A DNA stretch of 32,854 nucleotides from an uncultured Acetatifactor sp. (GCA_910586215.1 CAJUGH010000037.1:1-32854); one strand, 5' to 3'; positions 24,092 through 32,833 are shown, numbered from the stretch's first letter. A program made the numbers and translations. The notes: generated by a model from the letters alone, not told the origin.

Positions 24092-24118
24092 TTAGCACTC
24101 ACTTGAAATGAGTGCTAA
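24092..24118 (+). promoter_or_regulatory. CIRCE operator (HrcA site)
   Basis: TTAGCACTC (24092-24100), a 9-base spacer and GAGTGCTAA (24110-24118) match the CIRCE consensus perfectly. HrcA binding here would repress the following htpG gene until heat or misfolded protein titrates GroEL. The hrcA gene itself is not in this window. Confidence 0.97.
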
Positions 24119-24125
24119 TTTCTTC

Positions 24126-24154
24126 TTGACTTTTGGGGGAAGCAGTCTTAAACT
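24126..24154 (+). promoter_or_regulatory. htpG promoter
   Basis: TTGACT (24126-24131) and TAAACT (24149-24154) are separated by 17 bases. The CIRCE element ends 7 bases before the -35 hexamer, so a bound HrcA would overlap the polymerase footprint. Confidence 0.6.
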
Positions 24155-24243
24155 GGGTTTTAGGCAGTAGATACAGGTGCATTTTATCAGAGGAATAGAG
24201 GAACAGGCAGTTCCAAAAACAGAACAGAAAGGGATGTGGTAAG

Positions 24244-26433
24244 ATGGCTACAAGAAGCGGAAATTTATCAATCAATAGTGAGAACATTTTTCCCATTATC
24301 AAGAAGTGGTTGTACTCTGACCATGATATTTTCTACAGGGAGCTGATCTCCAACGGCTGTGATGCCGTGACCAAGCTGAAAAAGCTGGACATGATGGGGG
24401 AATATACCCTGCCGGAGGGTTACAAGGCCCGGGTGAGTGTGACCGTTGACCCGGAGAAGAAGACCTTGTCCTTTGCGGACAACGGGCTGGGTATGACCGC
24501 TGACGAGGTGGAGGAGTATATCAACCAGATTGCGTTCTCCGGTGCCACGGATTTCATCGAGAAGTATAAGGACAAGAGCAATGCAGACCAGATCATCGGA
24601 CATTTCGGCCTGGGTTTCTATTCTGCATTCATGGTGGCAGATGAGGTTCACATTGATACCCTTTCCTATAAGGATGGCGCTGTTGCCGTCCATTGGGAAT
24701 GCGATGGGGGTACAGAGTTTTCTATGGAGGACGGCGACAGGACGGAAGTGGGTACCACAGTGACCCTGTTCCTGAATGAAGACTGTCTGGAGTTCTGCAA
24801 CGAGTACAAGGCCCGGGAAGTGATCAAGAAGTACTGTTCTTTCATGCCCACAGAGATCTACCTGTCCAAGGCGAATACCACAGAGACCCAGATCATCAAG
24901 GAGGATGAGAAACGGGAGGATGATGTGGTGCTGGAGGTCATCGAGCCTGAGAAGAAGGAAGAGAAGGCAGAGGATTCCGGGGAAGGAACAGATGCCTCTG
25001 GGGATGCTTCCGAAGACCAGGAAGGGGAAGAAGGTGCAGAGGGCAAGGCCCAGGAGAAGGAACCGGAGCCCACAAAGCTGAAGATCAAGAAGCGTCCGGA
25101 ACTGCTCAATGAGACGGCTCCCCTGTGGACAAAACATGCCAATGACTGTACCAGGGAAGAGTACCTGGAGTTCTACCGGAAAGTATTCCACGACTACAAG
25201 GAGCCTCTGTTCTGGATCCACTTGAATATGGACTATCCGTTCAACTTGAAGGGAATCCTGTATTTCCCCAAGATCAATATGGAGTATGAGTCCATTGAAG
25301 GCACTATCAAGCTCTATAACAACCAGGTATTTATCGCGGACAATATCAAGGAAGTGATCCCGGAATTCCTGCTGCTCTTAAAGGGTGTCATTGACTGCCC
25401 GGACCTGCCCCTTAATGTGTCCAGGAGTGCCCTGCAGAACGACGGGTTTGTGAAGAAGATATCCGAGTATATCACCAAGAAGGTGGCAGACAAGCTCTCT
25501 GGCATGTGCAAGACCGAGAAGGAGGAATACGACAAATACTGGGATGACATCAGCCCCTTCATCAAATTCGGCTGCTTGAAGGATGACAAGTTCTGTGAGA
25601 AGATGAATGATTACATCCTCTTCAAGAACCTGGACGGCAGGTACCTTACACTGCCCGAATGCCTGGAGGTGAAGCCCCAGGATGCGGAGAAGCCGGAGAC
25701 GGAGACCGCTGTGGATGAGAACGGTGAGAAGATCGAGGCCGAGGTAGTCTCCGATGGCAAGGAGGCTGGAGAGGGAGATGCTGCAGAAGGAGAAGGCTCC
25801 AGGGAAGAGGAGAAGAAGGAGAAGACCATCTACTATGTCACCGATGAACAGCAGCAGGGACAGTATATCAATATGTTCAAGGCGGCAGGAATGGATGCGG
25901 TGATCCTTACCCACAATATCGATCAGCCCTTCATTTCCCAGCTGGAGTCCAAGAACGAGGGCGTGAAGTTCCTGCGCATTGACGCAGATGTGACGGATGC
26001 CATGAAGGCCGATGATTCCGGAGTGGCCAAGGAGGAACTGGATGCCCTGGCAGAGAGTCTGGGTGAGATCTTGAAAAAGGCTTTGAAAAATGACAAGCTC
26101 ACGGTGAAGGTGGAGAAGCTGAAGGATGAGAAGATCTCCTCCATGATCACCCTCTCTGAGGAGAGCAGGCGGATGCAGGATATGATGAAGATGTATTCCA
26201 TGCCTGGTATGGATATGGGTGGTTTTGGCGGGGAGGGAGAGACCCTGGTCCTGAATGCCAGCCATCCCCTGGTGCAGTATGTGAATGAACACAAGGAGGG
26301 GGAGAACGTGGAGATGATCTGCGAACAGCTCTATGACCTGGCCAGGATCCAGCATGCACCTCTTCCGGCCCAGGATATGTCTGCTTTCATCGCCAGAAGC
26401 AATGAGATCATGCTGCTGCTTACAAATAGATAG
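24244..26433 (+). CDS. htpG: molecular chaperone HtpG (Hsp90 family)
   Basis: This cytoplasmic ATP-dependent chaperone has 729 residues, about 100 more than usual for bacteria. The N-terminal ATPase domain shows FYRELISNGCDA, FADNGLGMT and GHFGLGFYSAFMVADEV. The middle domain contains LYNNQVFIAD and LPLNVSRSALQND, and the dimerisation domain ends at LLLTNR. The extra length comes from two charged, low-complexity segments. One lies between the N and middle domains (about residues 218-284), like the eukaryotic Hsp90 linker. The other lies within or after the middle domain (about 475-527). AAAGGGATG upstream is a modest ribosome binding site. A perfect CIRCE element predicts HrcA control. Confidence 0.97.
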   Translation: MATRSGNLSINSENIFPIIKKWLYSDHDIFYRELISNGCDAVTKLKKLDMMGEYTLPEGYKARVSVTVDPEKKTLSFADNGLGMTADEVEEYINQIAFSGATDFIEKYKDKSNADQIIGHFGLGFYSAFMVADEVHIDTLSYKDGAVAVHWECDGGTEFSMEDGDRTEVGTTVTLFLNEDCLEFCNEYKAREVIKKYCSFMPTEIYLSKANTTETQIIKEDEKREDDVVLEVIEPEKKEEKAEDSGEGTDASGDASEDQEGEEGAEGKAQEKEPEPTKLKIKKRPELLNETAPLWTKHANDCTREEYLEFYRKVFHDYKEPLFWIHLNMDYPFNLKGILYFPKINMEYESIEGTIKLYNNQVFIADNIKEVIPEFLLLLKGVIDCPDLPLNVSRSALQNDGFVKKISEYITKKVADKLSGMCKTEKEEYDKYWDDISPFIKFGCLKDDKFCEKMNDYILFKNLDGRYLTLPECLEVKPQDAEKPETETAVDENGEKIEAEVVSDGKEAGEGDAAEGEGSREEEKKEKTIYYVTDEQQQGQYINMFKAAGMDAVILTHNIDQPFISQLESKNEGVKFLRIDADVTDAMKADDSGVAKEELDALAESLGEILKKALKNDKLTVKVEKLKDEKISSMITLSEESRRMQDMMKMYSMPGMDMGGFGGEGETLVLNASHPLVQYVNEHKEGENVEMICEQLYDLARIQHAPLPAQDMSAFIARSNEIMLLLTNR

Positions 26434-26466
26434 ACTATACCATTTGGAAATAAGAGGACTGGAAGA

Positions 26467-26494
26467 ACGCCGCCTTGCGTATGCAAGGCGGCGT
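26467..26494 (+). terminator. strong hairpin after htpG, probable terminator
   Basis: ACGCCGCCTTGC (26467-26478) pairs perfectly with GCAAGGCGGCGT (26483-26494) around GTAT. The 12-bp GC-rich stem is followed by AT-rich DNA but no T-run, so it is a probable rather than classical terminator between htpG and the fucose gene. Confidence 0.55.
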
Positions 26495-26535
26495 AGTAGT
26501 ATATAAATACATATAGCCAGGGAAGGAAACAGAAC

Positions 26536-29500
26536 ATGTCACACCAGACCTTATTCCTCCAGCAGTCCTATCTGGATTGCACGGAACAATATATACAGAT
26601 CCTGCAAAAACCGAATCTGCCCCTGTGGGACTATATTATCCTCACGGCCTCTAACGAATCCCAGGCAGAGTCCTACCGGATGCAGATTGCCTATCGCCTA
26701 AGGAAGGGCATGCTGCCACCTGGTTCCCATTATGCCGTTCTTCCTGACCCGGATGGTCAGAGGGTGGGAAGCGGTGGAGCTACCCTGCATGTGCTGCGGT
26801 ATGTCCATGAGCGGGAAGGCTCCTTTGCGGGGAAACGGATCCTGGTGATCCATTCCGGTGGGGACAGTAAGCGCATTCCCCAGTATTCTGCCTGTGGCAA
26901 GCTGTTTTCCCCTGTGCCGCGCCTCCTTCCAAATGGCAGGAGATCTACCCTGTTTGATGAATTTATGATTGCCTGCGGCGGCGTGGCTGCCCGGATCAGC
27001 GGGGGAATGCTGGTCTGTTCCGGGGATGTGCTGCTGCTGTTCAATCCGCTGCAGATTGATTTCTATGGGAAGGGTGCGGCAGCCTTGTCCATCAAGGAGC
27101 CGGCGGAGGTGGGCAGGAACCACGGTGTCTTCCGGGTGGATGGGGAAGGAAACGTAGGGCAATTCCTGCACAAGAAAACGGTGGACCAGCTCGAAGGTCT
27201 GGGCGCTGTGGATGGCCAGGGCCATGTGGATATCGACACAGGGGCGGTGATCCTGGACAGCGCCATGCTTGCGGATCTCTATGGCCTGGTGGATACGCCG
27301 GAGAAATTCGCCGCTTATGTGAATGGAAAGGCCAGGCTGTCCTTTTACGGGGATTTCCTATATCCCCTGGCATCTGCCGCCACCCTGGAGGAGTATTACC
27401 AGGAGACGCCAGAAGGGGATTTCACCCCGGAACTTCATGCATGCCGTACCGCCCTGTGGCAGGTGCTGCATCCTTACCGCATGAAGCTGATCCGCATGTC
27501 CCCGGCAGCTTTCATCCATTTTGGCACCACCAGGGAACTGCGGCATCTGATGACCGATGGCCTGGAGGCGTACCGGTATCTGGGCTGGCAGGCCTGGATC
27601 CAGACAAACCGTGGGAAAGGGGATCCGGAATCGGCCTCACGTCCGGCGCCGTATCATGCCAGGGGATGCGGGGCACTCCGGTATGCTGTCAGTAACAGCT
27701 ATATCAGTCCCAGGGCAGTAGTAGCGGAGGGATGCTATATAGAGGACAGCTATATCCATGGGGATACTGTGGTGGGCAGGGGGTGTGTGATCTCCGGCGT
27801 CACCCTGAATGGGCAGAAGGTGCCAAAGGAGGCAGTGCTTCATGGACTGAAGCTGAAGGATGGGCGTTTTGTGGCCCGGATGTATGCTGTGACAGACAAT
27901 CCCAAGGAGATAACGCTCTTCGGGCGGAAGCTGAAGGAACCTCTGTGGACAGCGCCTGTATATCCCGTGGGGAATACCATGGAAGAAGCCGTCTTGGCGG
28001 TGCTGGCAGCATATGACAGGGGATTCCCAGAGAACGACACTTGTGTCAGTCTCCGTGACAGTTTTGAACAGGCAGATGTGACGGCCATCCTTCCCTGGCA
28101 GGACAAGCTGGAGGACAAAGTGCGGGCAGAGTTCCTGCTGGAGGCAGTGGACAGGCGGGAGGATGTAAGGGAGGTACTTCATGCCATGGGCGGCGAAGTC
28201 TCAGACCGGGTCGTCCGTCTGCTGGTTCAGGAGGCAGAGAGGCTGGACCAGGGGAAACTGGAAGAATTTGGCCGGAAGATCCGAATTTACTATATGCTTT
28301 CCTGTCTGGAGGAAGGAAGCAGGGAAGCAGAAGAACCCTGGGTGCAGGTAAAAGAATGTGCAACGGATAAGATTGCGGGGACGGTCTGGGAAGGGACAAG
28401 AGGGAAAGAGACCGGATATGCTGTAGGAGCGCCATTGGGGCAGACTGGGGAGCAGGCAGAAAAATATCTGGATGCCTGCTTTCATACCATCAGTGACGCT
28501 ATATTGACTGCGGCAGTCGATAATCTGAAGGATGATAGTTGGGGCCAGACAGAAATGAAGAAGCAGGAGGTATTAGTGCGGCTGCCTGTGCGGGTGAACT
28601 GGGGGGGTGGCTGGAGTGATACCCCGCCCTACTGCATGGAACACGGGGGAACGGTGTTGAATGCGGCTGTGCTGCTGGACGGGAACTGTCCGGTGGAGGC
28701 CGTGGCCCGGCAGATGAAAGGGAATCGGATTGTGCTGGCCAGCGATGACAGCGGTGCCAGGCAGGAATTCACGGATGTGGCCAGACTACAGGATTCCAGC
28801 AATCCCTATGATCCCTATGCCTTGCACAAGGCGGCACTGATCGCCTGTGGGATCATTCCCTACAGGGAAGTGGTTCCCATGGAGGAGATTACGGGGAAGC
28901 TGGGAGGCGGGCTATATCTATCGACCCAGGTGGTCAATATTCCCAGGGGATCCGGTCTGGGGACCTCCTCCATCCTGGCGGGGGCTTGTGTGAAGGCGCT
29001 CTACGAGATATTGGGGAGAGAACTGTCGGAGGAGGAACTGTACCAGAGAGTGCTGTGCATGGAGCAGCTGATGTCCACAGGTGGAGGCTGGCAGGACCAG
29101 GTGGGGGGACTGACACCGGGTATCAAGATGATTACATCGAAAGCCGGTATCCGGCAGAAGATCAGCTGCACCCATTGCAGGATCAGCTTGGAGACCATGG
29201 AGGAACTGGAGAGGCGGTTCTGCCTGATCTATTCGGGACAGCGCAGGCTGGCCAGGAACCTCCTGCGTGATGTGGTGGGACGTTACGTGGGCGGTGTCCG
29301 GGAAGCGGTGGATGTGCTGTATGAGATACAGAGGCTGGCGGTACTCATGCGCTTTGAGCTGGAGAAGGGAAATGTGGACGGTTTTGCAGGGCTGCTTAGC
29401 GAACACTGGGAACTGTCCAAGAAGCTGGATGAGGGCTGCACCAATACCTGTATCGACATGATCTTCCATGCGGTGGAGGATCTGGTCTGTGGCAGGATGA

Positions 29501-29640
29501 TCTGTGGGGCAGGTGGTGGAGGCTTCCTGCAGGTGGTGCTGAAACGCGGTGTTACAGTGGAACAGATGCAGGCTAGGCTTAGGGAAGTGTTCCGGGACAG
29601 CGGCGTGGAGGTGTGGAAGTGTTCCTTCCAGTTCCCGTAG
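26536..29640 (+). CDS. fkp: bifunctional fucokinase/fucose-1-phosphate guanylyltransferase
   Basis: The 1034-residue protein matches the layout of Bacteroides Fkp, which turns L-fucose into fucose-1-phosphate and then GDP-fucose. The N-terminal half (about residues 1-450) is the pyrophosphorylase part, with HSGGDSKRIPQYSACGKLF and a repeated Ile-rich beta-helix segment (about 395-430). The C-terminal half (about 679-1034) is a GHMP kinase with VRLPVRVNWGGGWSDTPP, the phosphate loop PRGSGLGTSSILAGA (about 803) and GAGGGGFLQVVLK. The middle (about 450-670) is not assigned. ATG 26536 has GGAAGG upstream. GDP-fucose would serve surface fucosylation from scavenged fucose. Glycosyltransferases are not in this window. 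Confidence 0.9.
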   Translation: MSHQTLFLQQSYLDCTEQYIQILQKPNLPLWDYIILTASNESQAESYRMQIAYRLRKGMLPPGSHYAVLPDPDGQRVGSGGATLHVLRYVHEREGSFAGKRILVIHSGGDSKRIPQYSACGKLFSPVPRLLPNGRRSTLFDEFMIACGGVAARISGGMLVCSGDVLLLFNPLQIDFYGKGAAALSIKEPAEVGRNHGVFRVDGEGNVGQFLHKKTVDQLEGLGAVDGQGHVDIDTGAVILDSAMLADLYGLVDTPEKFAAYVNGKARLSFYGDFLYPLASAATLEEYYQETPEGDFTPELHACRTALWQVLHPYRMKLIRMSPAAFIHFGTTRELRHLMTDGLEAYRYLGWQAWIQTNRGKGDPESASRPAPYHARGCGALRYAVSNSYISPRAVVAEGCYIEDSYIHGDTVVGRGCVISGVTLNGQKVPKEAVLHGLKLKDGRFVARMYAVTDNPKEITLFGRKLKEPLWTAPVYPVGNTMEEAVLAVLAAYDRGFPENDTCVSLRDSFEQADVTAILPWQDKLEDKVRAEFLLEAVDRREDVREVLHAMGGEVSDRVVRLLVQEAERLDQGKLEEFGRKIRIYYMLSCLEEGSREAEEPWVQVKECATDKIAGTVWEGTRGKETGYAVGAPLGQTGEQAEKYLDACFHTISDAILTAAVDNLKDDSWGQTEMKKQEVLVRLPVRVNWGGGWSDTPPYCMEHGGTVLNAAVLLDGNCPVEAVARQMKGNRIVLASDDSGARQEFTDVARLQDSSNPYDPYALHKAALIACGIIPYREVVPMEEITGKLGGGLYLSTQVVNIPRGSGLGTSSILAGACVKALYEILGRELSEEELYQRVLCMEQLMSTGGGWQDQVGGLTPGIKMITSKAGIRQKISCTHCRISLETMEELERRFCLIYSGQRRLARNLLRDVVGRYVGGVREAVDVLYEIQRLAVLMRFELEKGNVDGFAGLLSEHWELSKKLDEGCTNTCIDMIFHAVEDLVCGRMICGAGGGGFLQVVLKRGVTVEQMQARLREVFRDSGVEVWKCSFQFP

Positions 29641-29656
29641 ATTGCGAGGTGACTCT

Positions 29657-29788
29657 GTGGTTGAACTACGAAACATCAATGAGGACAATTATATAGACTG
29701 CCTGAATCTCAAAGCCAGCGTGAAAAATGAGAGTTTTGTGGATTCCGTGGAAGATGGATATGCATTCATGAGATTGTACTTGGAATAA
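29657..29788 (+). pseudogene. GNAT acetyltransferase remnant with internal deletion
   Basis: GTG 29657, with GAGGTGA just upstream, opens 43 codons. VELRNINEDNYIDCLNLKAS and the following VKNESFVDSV match the usual N-terminus of GNAT N-acetyltransferases. The expected acetyl-CoA domain of about 100 residues is missing, and the frame continues directly into DGYAFMRLYLE and a stop. It most likely represents a gene that lost its middle. It begins 16 bases after the fkp stop in the same direction. The short peptide could still be translated, but no function is expected. The family call is from motif memory. Confidence 0.6.
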
Positions 29789-29802
29789 GGCAGGGAATGG
29801 CC

Positions 29803-29841
29803 AAAAAGGGGAGGATGTGACGGATACCAGCCACATCCTCC
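29803..29841 (-). terminator. terminator of the uxuA-uxuB operon
   Basis: Read on the minus strand, GGAGGATGTG and CACATCCTCC (29810-29841) form a 10-bp stem, followed by CCTTTTT. It lies 27 bases after the uxuB stop. On the plus strand the same stem is followed by a weaker T-rich stretch, so it may also stop transcription coming from fkp. Confidence 0.75.
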
Positions 29842-29867
29842 TACTCGATTTTCATCCTTCGCCGGGA

Positions 29868-31487
29868 TTATGCTTCTACATATTTTTCCAAAGTCTTTTG
29901 TACGGCACCGATGCCCTTTGACAATTCTGAGAAATAGTCTTTCACCAGGTCTGCCATGCCGATCTCCACCAGGTTCACACCAAACACCTTTTCATTGGAA
30001 AGCAGTCTGTCCAGTTCGGAGAGATCCTTGGGGACATCATCCAGCCTGTAGTCTGCCACATAGGCGCCGGCGGCCTCCAGCAGGGGATCGGCGCTTGGGG
30101 TGAAGGGGGTGCCTGCATCGTCCACTGCCATGAGATAGCGCAGCCACCCTGCGAACACCAGGGGGATTAGCTTCAGATCTTCTACATGGAGATTGGGGGA
30201 TCTGTGGTAGGCCTTGATGGTCTCCCCGAAACGGATGGCCAGTTTCTGGGAGGTGTCCGTGGCAATGCGCTGGGGAGCATCCGGCATGAAGGGATTGGGG
30301 ATGCGCACATTGACCACCTGGCGAAGGAATTCCTTCGGATCCAGGATCCCGGGATCCACCACCACGGGAAGTCCCTCCTGATAGCCGATGCGTTCCACCA
30401 TCCTGCGAAGCAGTGGATCCTTCATTTCCTCCGATATAAGGGTATAACCCAGCAGGCAGCCAAAGATGGCCAGGGCGGTGTGCAGGGGGTTCAGGCAGGT
30501 ACAGACCTTCATCTTCTCCACTTTGTCCACGGTCTCCCGGTCTGTGAAGATAACGCCGCCCTTTTCCAGGGGGGGCCTGCCATTAGGGAAGGCATCCTCG
30601 ATCACCAGGTACTCACATTCCTCAGCATTTACAAAAGGGGCAATGTAGGTGTTTTTGGAGGTGATGACGGCATCCAGCCCCTCCAGGCCGTCAGCAGCCA
30701 GCAGATCTGCCACCTTTGCGTCCGGCCTGGGGGTGATCTTGTCAATCATGGTCCAGGGAAAGGACACCTTGCCGGGATCCCGCACATAGTCAGAAAATCC
30801 CTGGTCTGCCAGGCCGCGGCTGCACCAGGCATCAGCGAAGGCGGTGACGGCAGCTTTCAGCTTGTCGCCATTGTGGGAGCAGTTGTCCATGCTGACCATG
30901 GCCAGAGGCAGGGCACCATGCTGGTAACGGTGATAGAGCAGGGAGACTACCTTGCCCAGGTAGCTGTCAGGGGTCTTTGGACCCTTGGCATAGTCTGCCA
31001 GGATGGCGGGAAGGACATTACCCCTGGCATCCATGACGGCATATCCCTTTTCCGTGATGGTGAAGCTGGTCATCTGCAGGGAAGGGGCTGCGAAAATCTC
31101 TTTCAGCCGGGTATATTCCTTTTCGTTTGAACTGTCCAGGACCAGGGATTCCTGAACACTGCCGACTACGGTTTTCTCCACGGTTTCGTCTGCTTTTAAG
31201 GTGGCCAGGATGGACAGATTGTCGTGGGGGCGGTTGCCCTTTTCTATGATCTCATAATCATAGCCTTCAGCGGCAATCAGCCCGGTGTCCAGGATACCTG
31301 TATTCAGCAGGTTCTGTACCAGATTGGCCTGGAAGGCCCGGAAGATATTGCCTGCCCCGAAGTGGATCCAGACAGGGCGGCTATGGGTGTTCTCTTTTAC
31401 TGTTTCATAATCAAAAGTGGGAAGCCTGTATCCGGCGGCTTCATAGGCGGCGCGGTCTGCGTTGATGCCGGCTAACGTCAGTTTCAT
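29868..31487 (-). CDS. uxuB: fructuronate reductase (mannitol dehydrogenase family)
   Basis: This enzyme reduces D-fructuronate to D-mannonate with NADH in glucuronate breakdown. The 539-residue protein is a long-chain polyol dehydrogenase with WIHFGAGNIFRAFQ near the N-terminus (NAD-binding), the conserved SMDNCSHNGDKL and VCTCLNPLHTALAIFGCLLGY segments, and the DPKEFLRQVVNVRIPNPF region. The start at 31487 is set by AGGAGGACATCCC directly before the ATG; the longer frame from 31565 overlaps uxuA and adds an unsupported extension. It follows uxuA by about 60 bases on the same strand, and its product is the substrate of UxuA, which confirms the pathway. Confidence 0.93.
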   Translation of the reverse strand: MKLTLAGINADRAAYEAAGYRLPTFDYETVKENTHSRPVWIHFGAGNIFRAFQANLVQNLLNTGILDTGLIAAEGYDYEIIEKGNRPHDNLSILATLKADETVEKTVVGSVQESLVLDSSNEKEYTRLKEIFAAPSLQMTSFTITEKGYAVMDARGNVLPAILADYAKGPKTPDSYLGKVVSLLYHRYQHGALPLAMVSMDNCSHNGDKLKAAVTAFADAWCSRGLADQGFSDYVRDPGKVSFPWTMIDKITPRPDAKVADLLAADGLEGLDAVITSKNTYIAPFVNAEECEYLVIEDAFPNGRPPLEKGGVIFTDRETVDKVEKMKVCTCLNPLHTALAIFGCLLGYTLISEEMKDPLLRRMVERIGYQEGLPVVVDPGILDPKEFLRQVVNVRIPNPFMPDAPQRIATDTSQKLAIRFGETIKAYHRSPNLHVEDLKLIPLVFAGWLRYLMAVDDAGTPFTPSADPLLEAAGAYVADYRLDDVPKDLSELDRLLSNEKVFGVNLVEIGMADLVKDYFSELSKGIGAVQKTLEKYVEA

Positions 31488-31545
31488 GGGATGTCCTCCT
31501 GTGCGCATTGGTATGCGATATCCATGCAATTGTTCCAGTTGCGTT

Positions 31546-32613
31546 TTACAGATGCTGTTTCTCAATGGCCTCCCAGAGGCCGTTCAGGTAAGTGGCGCCC
31601 AGTGCCCTGTCGTAAAGCCCGTATCCCGGCATGGCCACTTCGTCCCAGATCATGCGTCCATGGTCAGGACGGATTGGTCCGGTGAAGCCGATATCGTATA
31701 ATGCCAGCATGATCTCGTACATGTCGAAGGTGCCATCGCTGGACAGGTGGGCTGCTTCCTCGAAGTCCGTGGGAGTATTGAATTTAAGGTTCCTTACATG
31801 GGCAAAATGAATCCGGTCCTTCAGGGAGCGAATCATGTCCGGCAGGTCATTGTCCAGGTTGGTGCCGTAGGAGCCGGAACAGAAGGTGACGCCATTGTGG
31901 GGATTGTCCACCATCTGCATCATGCGCAGGATGTTTTTCTTGTTGATGATGATCCGGGGGAGGCCGAATACACTCCAGGCAGGGTCGTCCGGATGGATGG
32001 CCATGTTGATATTGTATTTGTCGCAGGTGGGCATGATGCGCTCCAGGAAATATTTCAGGTTGGCGAAGAGTTTCTCATCGTCCATGTCCTTGTACAGGGC
32101 GAAAAGCTCCTTCACCCTGGCCATGCGCTCCGGCTCCCAGCCGGGCATCACGGTGCCATTCATCTCACCGGCAATGGAATCAAACATTTTCTCCGGGTCC
32201 AGGGCGTCCACCGCCTCCTGGGTGTAGGCCAGCACCGTGGAGCCATCGGGCCGCATCCGGGCCAGTTCCGTCCGGGTCCAGTCGAAGACGGGCATGAAAT
32301 TGTAACAGACCATATGGATCCCGGCCTGTCCCAGGCGTTCCAGGGTGGTGATGTAATTGTTGATATACATGTCCCTGTCCGGGGATCCTACCTTGATGGC
32401 ATCATGGATATTGACACTCTCAATACCGGCCAGGGACAGACCGGCATTCTCGATCTCCTTCTTCAGGGCCAGGATATCGGCCAGTTCCCATACCTCTCCG
32501 GGAGCGGTGCCGTAGAGGGTGGAGATCACCCCTGTGACGCCGGGAATCTGCCGGATCTGTTTCAGGGTTACGGTGTCGTACTTGCTGCCGTACCAGCGCA
32601 GTGTCATCTGCAT
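31546..32613 (-). CDS. uxuA: mannonate dehydratase
   Basis: This enzyme dehydrates D-mannonate to 2-keto-3-deoxygluconate, the step after UxuB. The 355-residue protein shows the family pattern MTLRWYGSKYDTVTL at the start, GVISTLYGTAPGEVW, YNFMPVFDWTRTEL, AIHPDDPAWSVFGLPRI, TFCSGSYG, FAHVRNLKF and IRPDHGRMIWDE, with the metal-binding His, Cys and Asp residues expected. Its length is normal. The ATG at 32613 has AGGAGGACATTTT directly upstream. It is the first gene of a minus-strand operon with uxuB and is preceded by a structured leader and a possible LacI-family operator. The 2-keto-3-deoxygluconate kinase and aldolase genes are not in this window. Confidence 0.95.
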   Translation of the reverse strand: MQMTLRWYGSKYDTVTLKQIRQIPGVTGVISTLYGTAPGEVWELADILALKKEIENAGLSLAGIESVNIHDAIKVGSPDRDMYINNYITTLERLGQAGIHMVCYNFMPVFDWTRTELARMRPDGSTVLAYTQEAVDALDPEKMFDSIAGEMNGTVMPGWEPERMARVKELFALYKDMDDEKLFANLKYFLERIMPTCDKYNINMAIHPDDPAWSVFGLPRIIINKKNILRMMQMVDNPHNGVTFCSGSYGTNLDNDLPDMIRSLKDRIHFAHVRNLKFNTPTDFEEAAHLSSDGTFDMYEIMLALYDIGFTGPIRPDHGRMIWDEVAMPGYGLYDRALGATYLNGLWEAIEKQHL

Positions 32614-32645
32614 AAAATGTCCTCCTTGTAGGTTGTTCTATTTTG

Positions 32646-32694
32646 AAACCTGGAAATGGATGTCTTGCCGGAGACAGACTGTGATTCCAGGTTT
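32646..32694 (-). other. nested hairpin in the uxuA leader
   Basis: AAACCTGGAA (32646-32655) pairs perfectly with TTCCAGGTTT (32685-32694). Inside lies TGTCT (32661-32665) paired with AGACA (32672-32676). The structure lies about 33 bases before the uxuA start, between the promoter and the ribosome binding site, and may influence mRNA stability or translation. No riboswitch class was recognised. Confidence 0.6.
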
Positions 32695-32739
32695 GGTTTG
32701 CTTTAGGATTTTTGAGGCGTATTTAGTATGGCGCAATGG

Positions 32740-32749
32740 GAAGCGTTTC
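32740..32749 (-). promoter_or_regulatory. LacI-family-type operator candidate upstream of uxuA
   Basis: GAAGC|GTTTC is an imperfect palindrome (8 of 10 positions symmetric) centred on CG, the pattern of LacI-family operators and catabolite-response elements. It lies about 30-40 bases downstream of the possible -10 (32780-32785), a position that fits repression. The regulator is not known; a hexuronate repressor or CcpA are both possible. Confidence 0.4.
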
Positions 32750-32779
32750 ATTCCTGGGATTTACTATGTTACTGTCCAT

Positions 32780-32807
32780 AGTATAGCACAAATATAATGC
32801 ATGAAAA
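32780..32807 (-). promoter_or_regulatory. probable uxuA-uxuB promoter
   Basis: On the minus strand TATACT (plus positions 32780-32785) is preceded by TTTTCA at a 16-base spacing. The -35 is poor, which would fit an activated or tightly regulated promoter. The leader to uxuA is about 160 bases. Confidence 0.4.
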
Positions 32808-32833
32808 GTCCATATATTGCTTGAAATCATGCA
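32798..32833. repeat. inverted repeat at the right edge
   Basis: TGCATGA (32798-32804) and TCATGCA (32827-32833) form 7-base arms around 22 bases of AT-rich DNA, just upstream of the uxuA promoter. It may be a regulator site. Nothing else is recognised before the window ends. Confidence 0.35.

Noticed and set aside
31747..32631. 294-codon plus-strand ORF
   Set aside because: It is the antisense shadow of uxuA, whose motifs and ribosome binding site are clear.
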